Source: Anaeramoeba ignava (Eukaryota; Metamonada; Anaeramoebidae). From it: a stretch of DNA of 64,000 nt. The position numbers were made by a program, and so were the translations under genes. Below are positions 10,752 through 22,441 of this stretch, piece after piece. Each line of letters begins with the position of its first letter. Position 1 is the first letter of the stretch. The notes below the pieces were generated by a model, which saw only the letters and a list, made by a program, of their open reading frames with translations, was not told the DNA's origin and made no database searches. The stretch is taken from the NCBI GenBank assembly GCA_028826165.1, contig JAPDFW010000117.1, positions 79,501 to 143,500 on the forward strand, in the 5' to 3' direction.

Positions 10752-13700
10752 ATGGTAATTAAAATTATTTATAAATCTTTTTTTAATTTAAAACGATCAG
10801 TTTTTTTATTAAAAAAAAAATAAAAAAAAAAAAAAATTTTTTTTTTCATCAAATAAAAATATCAAAATAATAAAGATAAAAACAAAAATAAAAATTACGA
10901 ATATTTTTTAAATTGATTTTTTTATTTATTTTTTTAATAAAAGGATTCTTTTCAAGCTATTATTTCAATAAATCAACCAAATATTCCAAAAACAAATTGT
11001 TTAATTCAACTTTTTGAATCAGTATTAAAATTTCAATTACCAAATGCTTCAGTTATTGATTTTGAAATTGATTTTGATACAAAAGTATTTTTATAAATCA
11101 AAATATAAAATTAAAATTAAAATATAAATCAAATTTAAAATTAAAATTAAAATTAAAATTAAAATTAAAATTAAAATTAATATTAAAATTAAAATTTAAA
11201 TTAAAATTAAAATATAAAATTAAAATTAAAATTAAAATATAAAATCAAAATCAAAATTAAAATTAAATTAAAAATTAAAATTAAAAATTAAAATTAAAAT
11301 CAAAAAAAATCAAAATTAAAATCAAAATTCAAATTTAAAATTAAATTTAAAATTAAAATTAAAATTAAAATTAAAATTAAAATTAAAATCAAAATTAAAA
11401 TTAAAAATTAAATTCAAAATTAAAATTATAATTAAAATTAAAATTAAAATTAAAAATTAAAATTTAAAATCAAAAAAAAAAATAAAAAATTAAAATTTAA
11501 AATTAAAATTAAAATTAATATTAAAATTAAATTTAAAATCAAAATTAAAATTAAAATTAAAATTAAAATTAAAATCAAAATTAAAATTAAAAATAAAAAT
11601 AAAATCAAAATCAAAATTAAAATTAAAATATAAAATTAAAATTAAAATTAAAATTTAAAATTAAAATTAAAATTAAAATTAAAATTTAAAATTAAAATTA
11701 AAATCAAAAATAAAAATTAAAATTAAAATTAAAATTCAAAATAGATTAAAAAACAAAACACAAAATGCTTGTTAACTTTTTATGGAAACAAAAAAATTAA
11801 AATTAAATTTCAAACATTACAAAAATGTGAAGAATTTCATAATTATTTTCAAATACAAAAAAAGGAAAAAGAAAAAAATGCAAATCATTATGAAATTAAA
11901 CTTATAAAAATAATTAATGAAAATTTATCATTTTATATTTCAAAACTTACAATAACAAAAAACATGATAATTATAACTCAAAAAAAAACAAATGAACAAA
12001 TAAAAATCAATTTAAATCAAAAAATTATGATATTTGCTCACAAAAAAAATGAATCAAATCTTGCAATTCATATTTCAAATTCTTCACCAATTTTCATTCG
12101 ATTTAAAAACAAAAATGAAAGAGAAAAATTTTCAAAACAATTTTCGGAAATTCATAATCAAAATCCACAAAATCCAAAAAATATAAAAAATACAAAAAAT
12201 ATAAAAAATATAAAAAATACAAAAAATCATTTAGAAAGTGAATCAACTGAATCAACTGAATCAACTAATTCAACTAAATCAACTGAATCAACTAATTCAA
12301 CTAAATCAACTAAATCAACTAAATCAACTAAATCAACTAAATCAACTAAATCAACTAAATCAACTAAATCAACTAATTCAACTAATTCAACTAATTCAAC
12401 TAAATCAAATGAAAAAAATGAAAAAAATGAAAAAAATGAAAAAAATAAATCAAATAAAAAAAATGAAGAAAATGAAATTCAACAAATACTTTTTGAAAAT
12501 GCGCTTGAAGATTTAAATATATTTAGTTTTGATGAAAATTTTAGTGAAAATTCAAATCCAGATTTAAATTTATTTAATTTTAATGACAAATTTAGTGAAT
12601 ATTTTAATGAAAATTCAGCAGAAAATTTAACAGAAATTTTAGATGAAAATTTGTTTTCTGAAGTAGATTTTATATTTGATGGTGAATCAGATAGTCCACT
12701 TAAATCAAAATCAAAATCAAAATCTAAACAAAAATCAAAATCAAAACAAAAATCAAAATCTAAATCTAAACAAAAATCAAAATCAAAATCAAAATCAAAA
12801 TCAAAATCAAAATCAAAATTAAATCAAGAATTAAATCAAAAAGAAAATCAAAAAGAAAATCAAAATCAAAAAATAAATTCAAATTCAAATTCAAAATCAA
12901 ATCAAAATCATAATCAGGAACCAACATTAAAATCAAAATTAAAATCAAAAGCAAAATCAAATCCAAATTTAACTTTAACTCAAAATATGATTCAAAAACA
13001 AAATCAAAAAGAAATACGAAAAAAGAAACAAAATAACCCAAATCAAACCCAAGAAAATATTTTCATCTTTGAAGAAGAATTAGAAAATAAATTAAAACAA
13101 GAAACAAAAAATTTATCAACAAGCCAACCAATTTTATATAGTAAAAAAGGATATAATAAAATTATTCAAGATTCAAAAGATACAAAAAAAGGAGAAGAAA
13201 CTGATTCACAATCAGAAGCACCATTTAGTTTAGTAGCAACATATCAAGTAGATATTTAAAAAATATTTAAAAAATATTTAAATTTAATTTTAATATAATT
13301 TTAATTTTAATTAATTTGAAAAAGGTTTTGCAAATCTCAAAAAGAAAAACAGAATCAGTTCGAATTTCAATCTTAAAATCAGGACTCAAAATAAAAAAAC
13401 AAATGGGAATTGAAAGATTAAACTTCACAGAAAAAATGAAAATAACCAAAAACAAATCCAAAAATCAAGAAATCAAACTCAAAGTAGATCGGAAAGAAAA
13501 TCATCGATTCAGATTTAAAACACATGAAGAAAGAGAATTATTTTATACAAAATTTATATATTATTGGAAGAAAAGAATGCAAAAAATACAAAACTTAGAA
13601 AAAGGATTCATTGTTTCAACATCAAGTGAAAGTGAAAATGAAGGATTTGAAAGAATGGTGAATGGAAACTTATTATTTACAGCAATGCTATTAGAAAGTC

Positions 13701-14455
13701 AAAATACACATTGTCAAATTGTTTTATCAAAAAAATGGTTCATGGTTCAAATACTTTATAAAGCACAATTTGTATTCGATTATTCTTTGGAAGACCAACT
13801 TTTCTCCTCACATGAAATACCTAAAGTGGGGATTCAAGTCAACGATTCTTTTATGGGGTTTTTATTTTCAAGTTTCGAAAAACGCAACAAGTTTATTGAA
13901 AACTTTTTATTTTTCCAAAAAGAATTTAAAGTGAAAAAATCAAGAAAAAAATCAGCAAAAAAAATACCATTTGATACGACTCAAAAAACATACAAAAAGG
14001 AAAGCCATTCCATGTCAAACTCACCAAAATCACCATACAATAGAGTATTATCAGCATCACCTAAAAAAAGACTATTTTGTCCAAATACTAATGAAGACGA
14101 AAGAGTTTTCAAAGTGAAATTAATCACTGATTGGGGTGATCCAATTCATGGTGATTGCATAATTCGACCAGAAATGTTCACCATTTCCACAAAGAAAAAT
14201 ACTGTTGTAATTCCTCTTCAAAAAATAGTTGCTGTTCCTCAATCAGAATTCCCTCAAAATAAGTTAATCAAAATAATTTTGGAAGATCCAACTACTTTAT
14301 CTTCAGAACATTTAGTTTTATTTAAAACTCCTGAAAAAGCTAAGGAATTTCTTAACTTCTTATATGATTTGGCTCCAAATTCAACTGGTGTTCGTCCTCC
14401 TCAAGAAATTCGTAAAATGCTAAAAGAAAGTTCAAGTGGAAGTGAATTTGTTTGA
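10752..14455 (+). CDS. Tandem PH-like-repeat protein (five modules)
   Basis: Exons 10752-10754 (the ATG alone), 10944-11084, 11745-13247 and 13325-14455 give about 925 residues; all introns are phase 0 and GT-AG. I do not recognise a named family. Five modules of 80-95 residues share a pattern of beta-strand stretches ending in an aromatic-plus-helix signature: FQTLQKCEEFHNYF, FKNKNEREKFSKQF, FKTHEERELFYTKF, FSSFEKRNKFIENF and FKTPEKAKEFLNFL. This resembles the final strand and C-terminal helix of pleckstrin-homology folds. Modules 1 and 2 are separated from 3-5 by about 280 residues of Ser/Thr/Lys/Asn/Gln tracts (STKSTKS, KSKSKSK). The second intron (11085-11744) is a TTAAAA array. The gene converges on a second gene of the same design, 181 bp away. 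A lipid- or protein-binding scaffold is plausible but unproven. Confidence 0.72.
11085..11744. repeat. Intron made of (AAATTA)n
   Basis: This 660-bp intron consists of AAATTA/AAATCA hexamers. It interrupts the first PH-like module between DFDTK and IKKQNTK. Confidence 0.88.
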
Positions 14456-14636
14456 ACTTTATTTTGGATTTTATATTGATTTTTTTCAATTGTTTTTGTT
14501 TTGACACTTTTTTCTTTTTTTTTTAGAAAGAAAAATTTTTAAAAAAGGAAAAAAAAAATTTTTTTATTTTTTGGGATTTTAATTTTGAATTTTGAATTTG
14601 AATTAAAAATTTGAATTGAAAATTTTTCTTGTTTGT

Positions 14637-17600
14637 TTAATTGGAATTTTGAAAAGATTGGAAACTTGAAACAAATGAATTTCTTTGTTCTTCATCATCA
14701 AAAGCAATCATAACGGAAATGCTATTGAATTTCAATCGTAAAATATTATGAAATTTTGGATGAGATTCAAGAAGAATTTTTTGAGGATTTTTTTCAATAA
14801 TTTGTTTGTGATCTCTTTGATCCTCATAACAAAATCCATCAACAAAGGAGACTTTAATAGAAGAGATCTTCTCAAACTTTGAGTTTACAATAGTGAGAGT
14901 AAATTGCTTTGATTGAGCTTGTTGTTTTCTTTGCTTTTTGAGCTCATGAAATTTTTGCGAAAATTGACGAACATATTGAAGTGAAGGAAATTTGATCAAA
15001 ATTGGCTGTTCTGAAGACTCAAAAGTGATTTGATAAACACACGGTCTTTTTGTATGCTTCCTGATCTTGGCATTTGTTTGGGCGTTGATGAGAAACTCCT
15101 TCTCAGTAGTGAATATTTTTATGAAGAGATCTGAGAAGACCATTTCACCCGTATCGAGAATTTTCAAATCCTTTGATAAAATATCGAGATGGATACTGTT
15201 TTGATTGAGCTTTTCTTGAGATGTGTTTTGTTTGGGATCTTCCTGGAGTTTCTCCATGAACAAAAGAAGCTTGTGTGAAGAGTGGAAGGATATAACAAGA
15301 TGTTCTGAGCCAGGAAACAAGATTTTTCCCAAACGTGGATTTGTTTTATGAGCAAAAAACTTGATCTCGGACTTTGGAGCCTGAGTTGTGAACGGAAGAG
15401 AGTCGACAATAAGCTTGACAGTGGAGTTTTCTGTCTCGATGATTCCGTCACCGAAGTAGTTTTTGAACGGGATTGAGACAACAACTGAAAAAATGGAAGG
15501 AATTTTTTTTTCATCATTTTTTGGATCATCTTCTTGATCATCACTGCTTTCATCCTCGCTTTCAAATGTCTGGCGAGACTTCGAAGTGGATGTCAAAGAT
15601 GTTGTATCTGCTGTTGATTGGGACGAATATGAGCGTGTGGAGTTTGTTTGTGAGGATTTTGTGAGGGAGATGTCTGAGGTTGTTGAAGTTGTTGAGGTTG
15701 TCACGACTTGGTTATTTAAATTTTCAGAACTGTTCTTCTTAGTATTGTCGCTATAACCGAGCTTGATTGAATGTTCTTTGAAGAATTTATACAGCATTAG
15801 GAAATGTTCTGCTTGTTTTTGTGACGGAAATTTGACGAAATACGAGTGTGTTTTGAAATTTATTCTCGCAAGAATTAGCGATTGTGGTTCAAAATAGATC
15901 TTGAGCTGCTTGTTGTATCTTGTTCGTGTGATGTTTTCAGGAGTGACTACGTTGAACTCCTTTTCTTTAAGCACTAGATATGCTTCTTGTTTTGTTTGGA
16001 ACAATTCATCCAAAATTTCAACAAGAAATTTCACTTCGCAAATTTTTTGATCAAGTTCAAGCATTTCATCAAGTTTGGATTTCGCTTTGGACTTCTTTGG
16101 CTTCTTTTCTTGCTTCTTTTTCTGCGTCTTTGGCTTCTTCTTTGTCTTTTCTTTCTTTTTATTTTTCTGGTTTTTTTGCTGATCTTTTTTCTCGTTTTTT
16201 TCTTTTGATTTTAAATATTGGATCACATTTTTATATTTTTTGCCCTTATTTTTTTGTGCCAAAATGATGTGCTTGATTTTGGTAAATTCCTCCACAAACA
16301 AATATCTTTCTTCATGATTGCTAAAAAGTATGAAAAAAGTTTTTCGATCGAAAATCAATTTTATCACATTTGAATTTTGAGGATGAATTTTGATTTTAGT
16401 GTTTTGATTGATTTCTTGCTCAAAACTTTGTGCCTTTTGATAAACAGTGATTTTTTTGTTGACTAATGTTATGCTTCCTGTTTCTTTGATTTCATTGTTT
16501 GAATCAAGAAAATGAACTTCGAAAAAATTTCTTTTGGATAATATTTGATTTTCGTAAAAATCTGTTTGAACTTGTTTTAAGATCAAAATCATTTGAGTTT
16601 TATCAAGTTTTTCTAGTGCTTTTTCTGGGACTCCTTGTTTTTTAGAGATTTTTTTGAATTGTTCTATTACGTTTGATGGTGTTCTTTTTATTTATATTTA
16701 TATTTATATTTATATTTATATTTATATTTATATTTATATTTATATTTATATTTATATTTATATTTAATTTATATTTATATTTTATATTTATATTTATATT
16801 TATATTTATATTTATATTTATATTTATATTTATATTTATATTTATATTTATATTTATATTTATATTTATATTTATATTTATATTTATATTTATATTTATA
16901 TTTATATTTATATATTTATATTTATATTTATATTTATATTTATATTTATATTTATATTTATATTTATATTTATATTTATATTTATATTTATATTTATATT
17001 TATATTTATATTTATATTTTATATTTATATTTATATTTATATTTATATTTTATATTTATATATATTTATTTTATATTTATATTTATATTTATATTTATAT
17101 TTATATTTATATTTATATTTATATTTATATTTATATTTATATTTATATTTATATTTATATTTATATTTATATTTATATTTATATTTTATGTTTATATTTA
17201 TGTTTATATTTTATATTAAATTTTTATATTTATATTTTATATTTATATTTATATTTATATTTATATTTATATTTATATTTATATTTATATTTATGTTTAT
17301 ATGTTTATGTTTATATTTTATATTTATGTTTTATGTTATATTTTATGTTTATATTTATATTTATTTATAATTTATTTTATATTTTATATTTTATATTTTA
17401 TATTTATATTTTATATTATATTTATATTTATATTTATATTTATATTTATATTTATATTTATATTTATATTTATATTTATATTTATATTTATATTTATATT
17501 TTATATTTATATTTATATTTATATTTATATTTATATTTATTTATATTTATATTTATATTTATATTTATATTTATATTTATATTTATATTTATATTTATAT

Positions 17601-18371
17601 TTATATTTATATTTATATTTATATTTATATTTATATTTATATTTATATTTATATTTATATTTATATTTATATTTATATTTATAATTATTTATATTTATAT
17701 TTATATTAATATTTATATTTATATTTATATTTATATTTATATTTATATTTATATTTATATTTATATTTATATTTATATTTATATTTATATTTATATTTAT
17801 ATTTATATTTATATTTATATTTAATTATATTTATATTTATATTTATATTTATATTTATATTTAATTTATATTTATATTTTGAAAATTTGAAATCATTATT
17901 ATTTTAATTTATATTTTTGTTTTATATTTAAAACCAATTATTTATATATATTTTATATTTTATATTTATATTTATAATTTTTATATTTATATTTAAATTT
18001 ATTTATAAGAGAATTATTTTTATAAAATATTTATATTTATATTTATAATTATATTTATATTTATATTTATATTTATATATATATTTATATTTATATTTAT
18101 ATATATATTTATATTTATATTTATATTTATATTTATATTTATATTTATATTTATAATTATATTTGATTTATATTTAGATTTATATTTATATTTATATTTA
18201 GATTTATATTTATATTTACAAATTTGAACCAAATTGAGGTAAAATAAGTTGAATTGCTTGGCAAAGATATTTTTGAAAAGTTAAATCATCAATATTAGGA
18301 GTAATTTCAGCTTTCACGACTTCTGAAAACCAATTATAATGTTGTGCAATTAAATCTTTTGAACTTATCAT
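14637..18371 (-). CDS. Possible CH domain plus five PH-like repeats
   Basis: Two exons, 18371-18220 and 16683-14637, are joined by one phase 2 intron ([13 protein letters not shown]), giving about 732 residues. The first 80 residues ([43 protein letters not shown]) look like a divergent calponin-homology domain. Five modules follow, each opening with an F-x-V-type strand ([30 protein letters not shown]) and closing with a helix signature such as [56 protein letters not shown] and [15 protein letters not shown] Lys-rich stretch follows module 1; a Ser/Thr-rich stretch and an acidic stretch precede module 3. Base composition is less A+T-biased than in neighbouring genes. It is a structural partner of the 10752-14455 gene. 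The function is unknown. Confidence 0.72.
16684..18219. repeat. 1.5-kb intron of (TTTATA)n
   Basis: The whole 1,536-bp intron is TTTATA hexamers with phase slips (ATTTTATA, TATATA, TTTATG). The splice sites lie exactly at its edges: donor GTAAAT (coding strand) at 18219 and acceptor AAAAAG at 16684. Long Phe-Ile/Tyr-Leu frames here are artefacts. Confidence 0.92.
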
Positions 18372-19099
18372 TTTTAAATTAAATCCAACAATTTTTTTTT
18401 AAGAATAACTAATAAAAAATAAACAAAATAACAAAAAAAAAAACAATAAGAGAATGAAAGAAAACAAAAAGAAACAAAAAAACTAATTGATAAAGTATTA
18501 AAAGAAAATGAAAGAAGAAAAAAATAAATTAAAAATTTTCTTTTTTATTTTCTTTTTAAAACTAATTTTTAGAATGACTCATCAAGCTTTTTAATTAAAA
18601 AAATTAAATAAAAAATTTCAACTTTCCTTCTTTTTTTCTTTTCATTTCTTCTTTTCTTTTCTTTTCATTTTTGTTCCTAATTTCAATTTAGATCAATTAT
18701 AAAGAAAAAAAATTTTTTTCTTTTTAATAAAATAAGATCAATTCAAAAATTTCTTTTTCTTTTTATTTTTTATTTTTTTAAATCAATTAAAAGCAAAATT
18801 AAAATTGGATTTGGAATTAAATTTAGAATTGAAATTGGAATTAAAATTGAAATTGAATATTAAATTTGAAATGAAAATTGAAATTGAAATTGAAATTAAA
18901 ATTAAATTTGGAATTGAAATTGAAATTGAAATTGAAATTGAAATTGGATTTGGAATTAGATTTGAAATTAAAATTGAAATTGAAATTGGAATTGAAATTG
19001 AAATTAAAATTAAAATTGAAATTAAAATTAAAATTGAAATTAAAATTGAAATTAAAATTGAATATTAAAATTTAAATTTAAATCTGGATTTGAATTTCT
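18372..19099. other. Intergenic spacer with (AAATTG)n
   Basis: The spacer lies between the start of the CH/PH-like gene and the stop of the first ADP-ribosylglycohydrolase gene. 18372-18790 is A/T homopolymer-rich, with ttctttcattctc elements upstream of the CH/PH-like start in coding orientation. 18795-19075 is an AAATTG/AAATTA array. I see no gene; the Glu/Lys-Ile/Leu frames are repeat shadows. Confidence 0.75.
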
Positions 19100-21542
19100 T
19101 TAATAATTTTGATAATTTTGTTGTTGATAGTTTTGTTGTTGATAATTTTGTTGCTGATAATTTTGTTGTTGATAATTTTGTTGTTGATAATTTTGTTGTT
19201 GAAAGTTTTGTTGTTGAAAGTTTTGATTATTGTTTTGTTGTTGAAAGTTTTGTTGTTGATTGTTTTGTTGTTGAAAGTTTTGTTGTTGAAAGTTTTGATT
19301 GTTTTGTTGGTTATTTTGATGATGATGATGATGATGACGTTTTGAATTGCTTTTTTGAGAATTTGAATTAGATGAATTAGGTTGATTTTTTGATTGTTTT
19401 TGAAGAAAAAATTGAGTCGTTATGTTTTTTTGAGATGATTGAACCGGGTTTTTTGGGATATTTTTTTGATTTTTATGCTGATAATTTTGATTTGATTTTG
19501 AATTTGTACCTTGAATATCCAAATAAATATTCATAAAAAAAGTAAGTCTTTGATCTGGTTTCCAATTTTTAAAAAAATCAAAATATTGATATTGTGAATA
19601 AAATTGAAGATATAATTGATCTAAACTTAATCCTGAATTTTGTTGGAAAAATTGTTTCAATTCATTGGAAATAAAACTTCTGAATTCAAATTTTTTATCA
19701 AAAATAATAGTGAATCCAAATGATCCTTCAAATTTCATTAATTCTTTTGAAAGTTCTTCTTCAATAGTAATCCATGGTTTAAAAACTGGATTGATTTGTT
19801 CATTTGAAACAAATTTCCCAAAAAGAGTAAACATATCATTTGCATTTGAATATCCAATTGATTTTCTTAATAAATAACTTTTTTCATCAGGATAACAATT
19901 TGGATTAATACTTGTAATTAAAGTAAGTGTCATCGATGCAACTGATTTAGTATCTCCTCCAAAACTTAATACTTTCTTAAGTGCATCTTCATATTTTTTA
20001 TCATGATATTTAAGTGCTAACATAATTGATAATAAAATTGAACATAATGAAAATCCATCAGATGATTTATCAACTATTTGGGTTGTATAAAGTTCTGCAT
20101 AGTTTTTAATAAAAGTATTGATATTCTCATCAAATAAACTTTCTTTTTTGTTCTTTTCAAAAAAATTATTAACTTTGATCGCTTTGAAAAAAGAAGAAAC
20201 AGCAAGAAAATAATAGTTTTCTTCTAAATATGGTTTTTGATCCAATTGAATTAAAACATCTTCAAAATTTTTCACTCTTTGATAAACAAAATCGAGAGCT
20301 TCATTTATATTGATTTGAGAATCAGTTTTTTTTTCATCCAAAGGTGAACCAATAAAATATAAAAGCAAAACAGCATAAGCATATGCAGTTGTAAATGCAA
20401 AAAAATGAGTGTGAGTTAAATTTGTTATTTGAAATAAATCGTTTCGAAGACTTTGGATTGCTTCATCAATATTCGTTGTGTTTCTCCAAGCAGCAATAGC
20501 AACTGGTGCTATTCTTTTTGATGCTCCATTTCCTGCTGATTTTGATGGTGTTTTGTTTCTTATTGCTGTTCTGAACATGTTTCCAGTTCCTCGAAATAAT
20601 CCAAATTGATATTTTTTAGGAGAATATCCATTAACTATCCAAAATAAATTTTCAGATGCTTCAGTCCATTTATCAAATAAGTTTCGTGAATCTAGTTTTT
20701 GATTCCTTTTATTTTTAATAAAATAATTTTAAATAAATATGAATTGAATATTGAATTAAATATTAAATATTGAATTGAATTGAATTGAATATTGAATTTA
20801 ATTGAATTGAATATTGAATTGAATATTGAATTGAATTGAATTGAATATTGAATATTAAATTGAATATTGAATTGAATTAAATATTGAATTGAATATTGAA
20901 TTGAATATTGAATATTAAATTAAATATTGAATTGAATATTGAGTTGAATTAAATTAAATAAATTAAATATTGAATATTGAATATTGAATTGAATATTAAA
21001 TATTAAATATGAATTGAATATTAAATTAAATTAAATTAAATTAAATTAAATTAAATTAAATAAATTGATTTGAATTTAATTGAATTGAATATTGAATATT
21101 GAATATTGAATATTGAATATTGAATATTGAATATTGAATTGAATATTGAATTAAATTGAATATTGAATTAAATATTAAATTGAATATTGAATTGAATTGA
21201 ATATTGAATTTAATTGAATATTGAATTAAATTAAAATAAATTCATTTGAATTTAATTAAATAAATTCGGAAAAATAATTTTAATAAATTAAATGAAAATA
21301 ATTTAAATTAAATATTAAATTGAATAATAAATTAAAATAAGATACAATAAGTAATGTTCACAAATTGAAAGTGTCATTTGTGTATCATCTGTATAAACAT
21401 AAACTTTTTCTTGTGAAATTTTTGATGATATATTTTCAATCGATTTATTTTCAAATAAAGCACCAACTGCATCTCCAACAAGTCCTGAAATTAAACATCT
21501 TCTTACTTTTTCAACCCAAAAAGATTTATTGTTTTTTTGCAT
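19100..21542 (-). CDS. ADP-ribosylglycohydrolase-like protein, copy A
   Basis: Exons 21542-21346 and 20705-19100 (phase 2, HYL|L|NQKLDS) encode about 600 residues. Exon 1 has the DraG/ARH hallmarks GLVGDAVG and TDDTQMTL (residues 51-58). Exon 2 has RGTGNMF and GNGASKRIAP. These families cleave ADP-ribose from proteins or nucleic acids using two Mg ions held by the TDDT and GGDTDT motifs. In this copy the second motif reads GGDTKSVASM at about residue 315, so two expected ligand positions are replaced and activity is doubtful. The C-terminus is a long Gln/Asn-rich tail (FQQQNNQQQN) with a His run. It is the last of four head-to-tail copies. The intron (20706-21345) is GAATATT satellite. Confidence 0.88.
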
Positions 21543-22440
21543 TTTTAATTTATTAAAAAGAAAAAAAAGGAAAAAAAAATGAAAAAAAATATTTTGTTTT
21601 TTATTGAAAAAGAAAATCAAAAAAAATGAAAAAAAAGATTTCTTTTGATTTAATTTAAATTGAATTGAATTGAATATTGAATTGAATATTGAATATTGAA
21701 TATTGAATATTGAATTGAATATTGAATATTGAATTGAATATTGAATATTGAATTGAATATTGAATTGAATATTGAATTGAATATTGAATTAAATATTGAA
21801 TTAAATATTGAATTGAATATTGAATTGAATATTGAATTGAATATTGAATTGAATTGAATATTGAATTAAATATTGAATATTGAATTGAATATTGAATTAA
21901 ATATTGAATATTGAATATTGAATATTGAATATTGAATTAAATATTGAATATTGAATATTGAATATTGAATATTGAATTAAATATTGAATATTGAATATTG
22001 AAATTGAATATTGAATATTGAATTGATTAAATAATTGAATATTGAATTGAATATTTATTGAATATTGAATATTGAATTGAATATTGATATTGAATATTGA
22101 ATATTGAATATTGAATATTGAATATTGAATATTGAAATGAAATTGAATATGAATTGAATATTGAATATTGAAATGGAATTGAATAAATTGAATATTGAAT
22201 TGAATATTGAATATTGAATTGAATTAATATTGAATAAAATTTTTGAATTGAATATTGAATTGAATATTGAATTAAATATTGAATTGAATTATTGAATTAA
22301 ATTTGAATTAAATATTGATTGAATATTGGTTGAATATTATTGATTTTTTTTGAATATTAATTTTATTGAATTGAATATTGAATTGAATATTGAATATTGA
22401 ATATTGAATATTGAATTGAATATTGAATTGAATTAAATTT
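20730..22440. repeat. GAATATT/GAATT satellite flanking copy A exon 1
   Basis: The copy A intron (20706-21345) and the spacer to copy B (21650-22440) are both mixtures of TTGAATA and TTGAA units. Between them sit exon 1 and a conserved 5' leader of about 110 bp containing ttttttcattttttt in coding orientation. Confidence 0.9.
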
Positions 22441-22441
22441 A

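Noticed and set aside
16673-17824. 383-codon Phe-Ile/Tyr-Leu frame and overlapping frames on the plus strand
   Set aside because: Pure TTTATA repeat within the minus-strand intron 16684-18219; no complex sequence.
19090-19371. Plus-strand VVDNFVVDNF repeat protein and similar frames at 25974 and 28338
   Set aside because: Antisense of the Gln/Asn-rich tails of the ADP-ribosylglycohydrolase genes.
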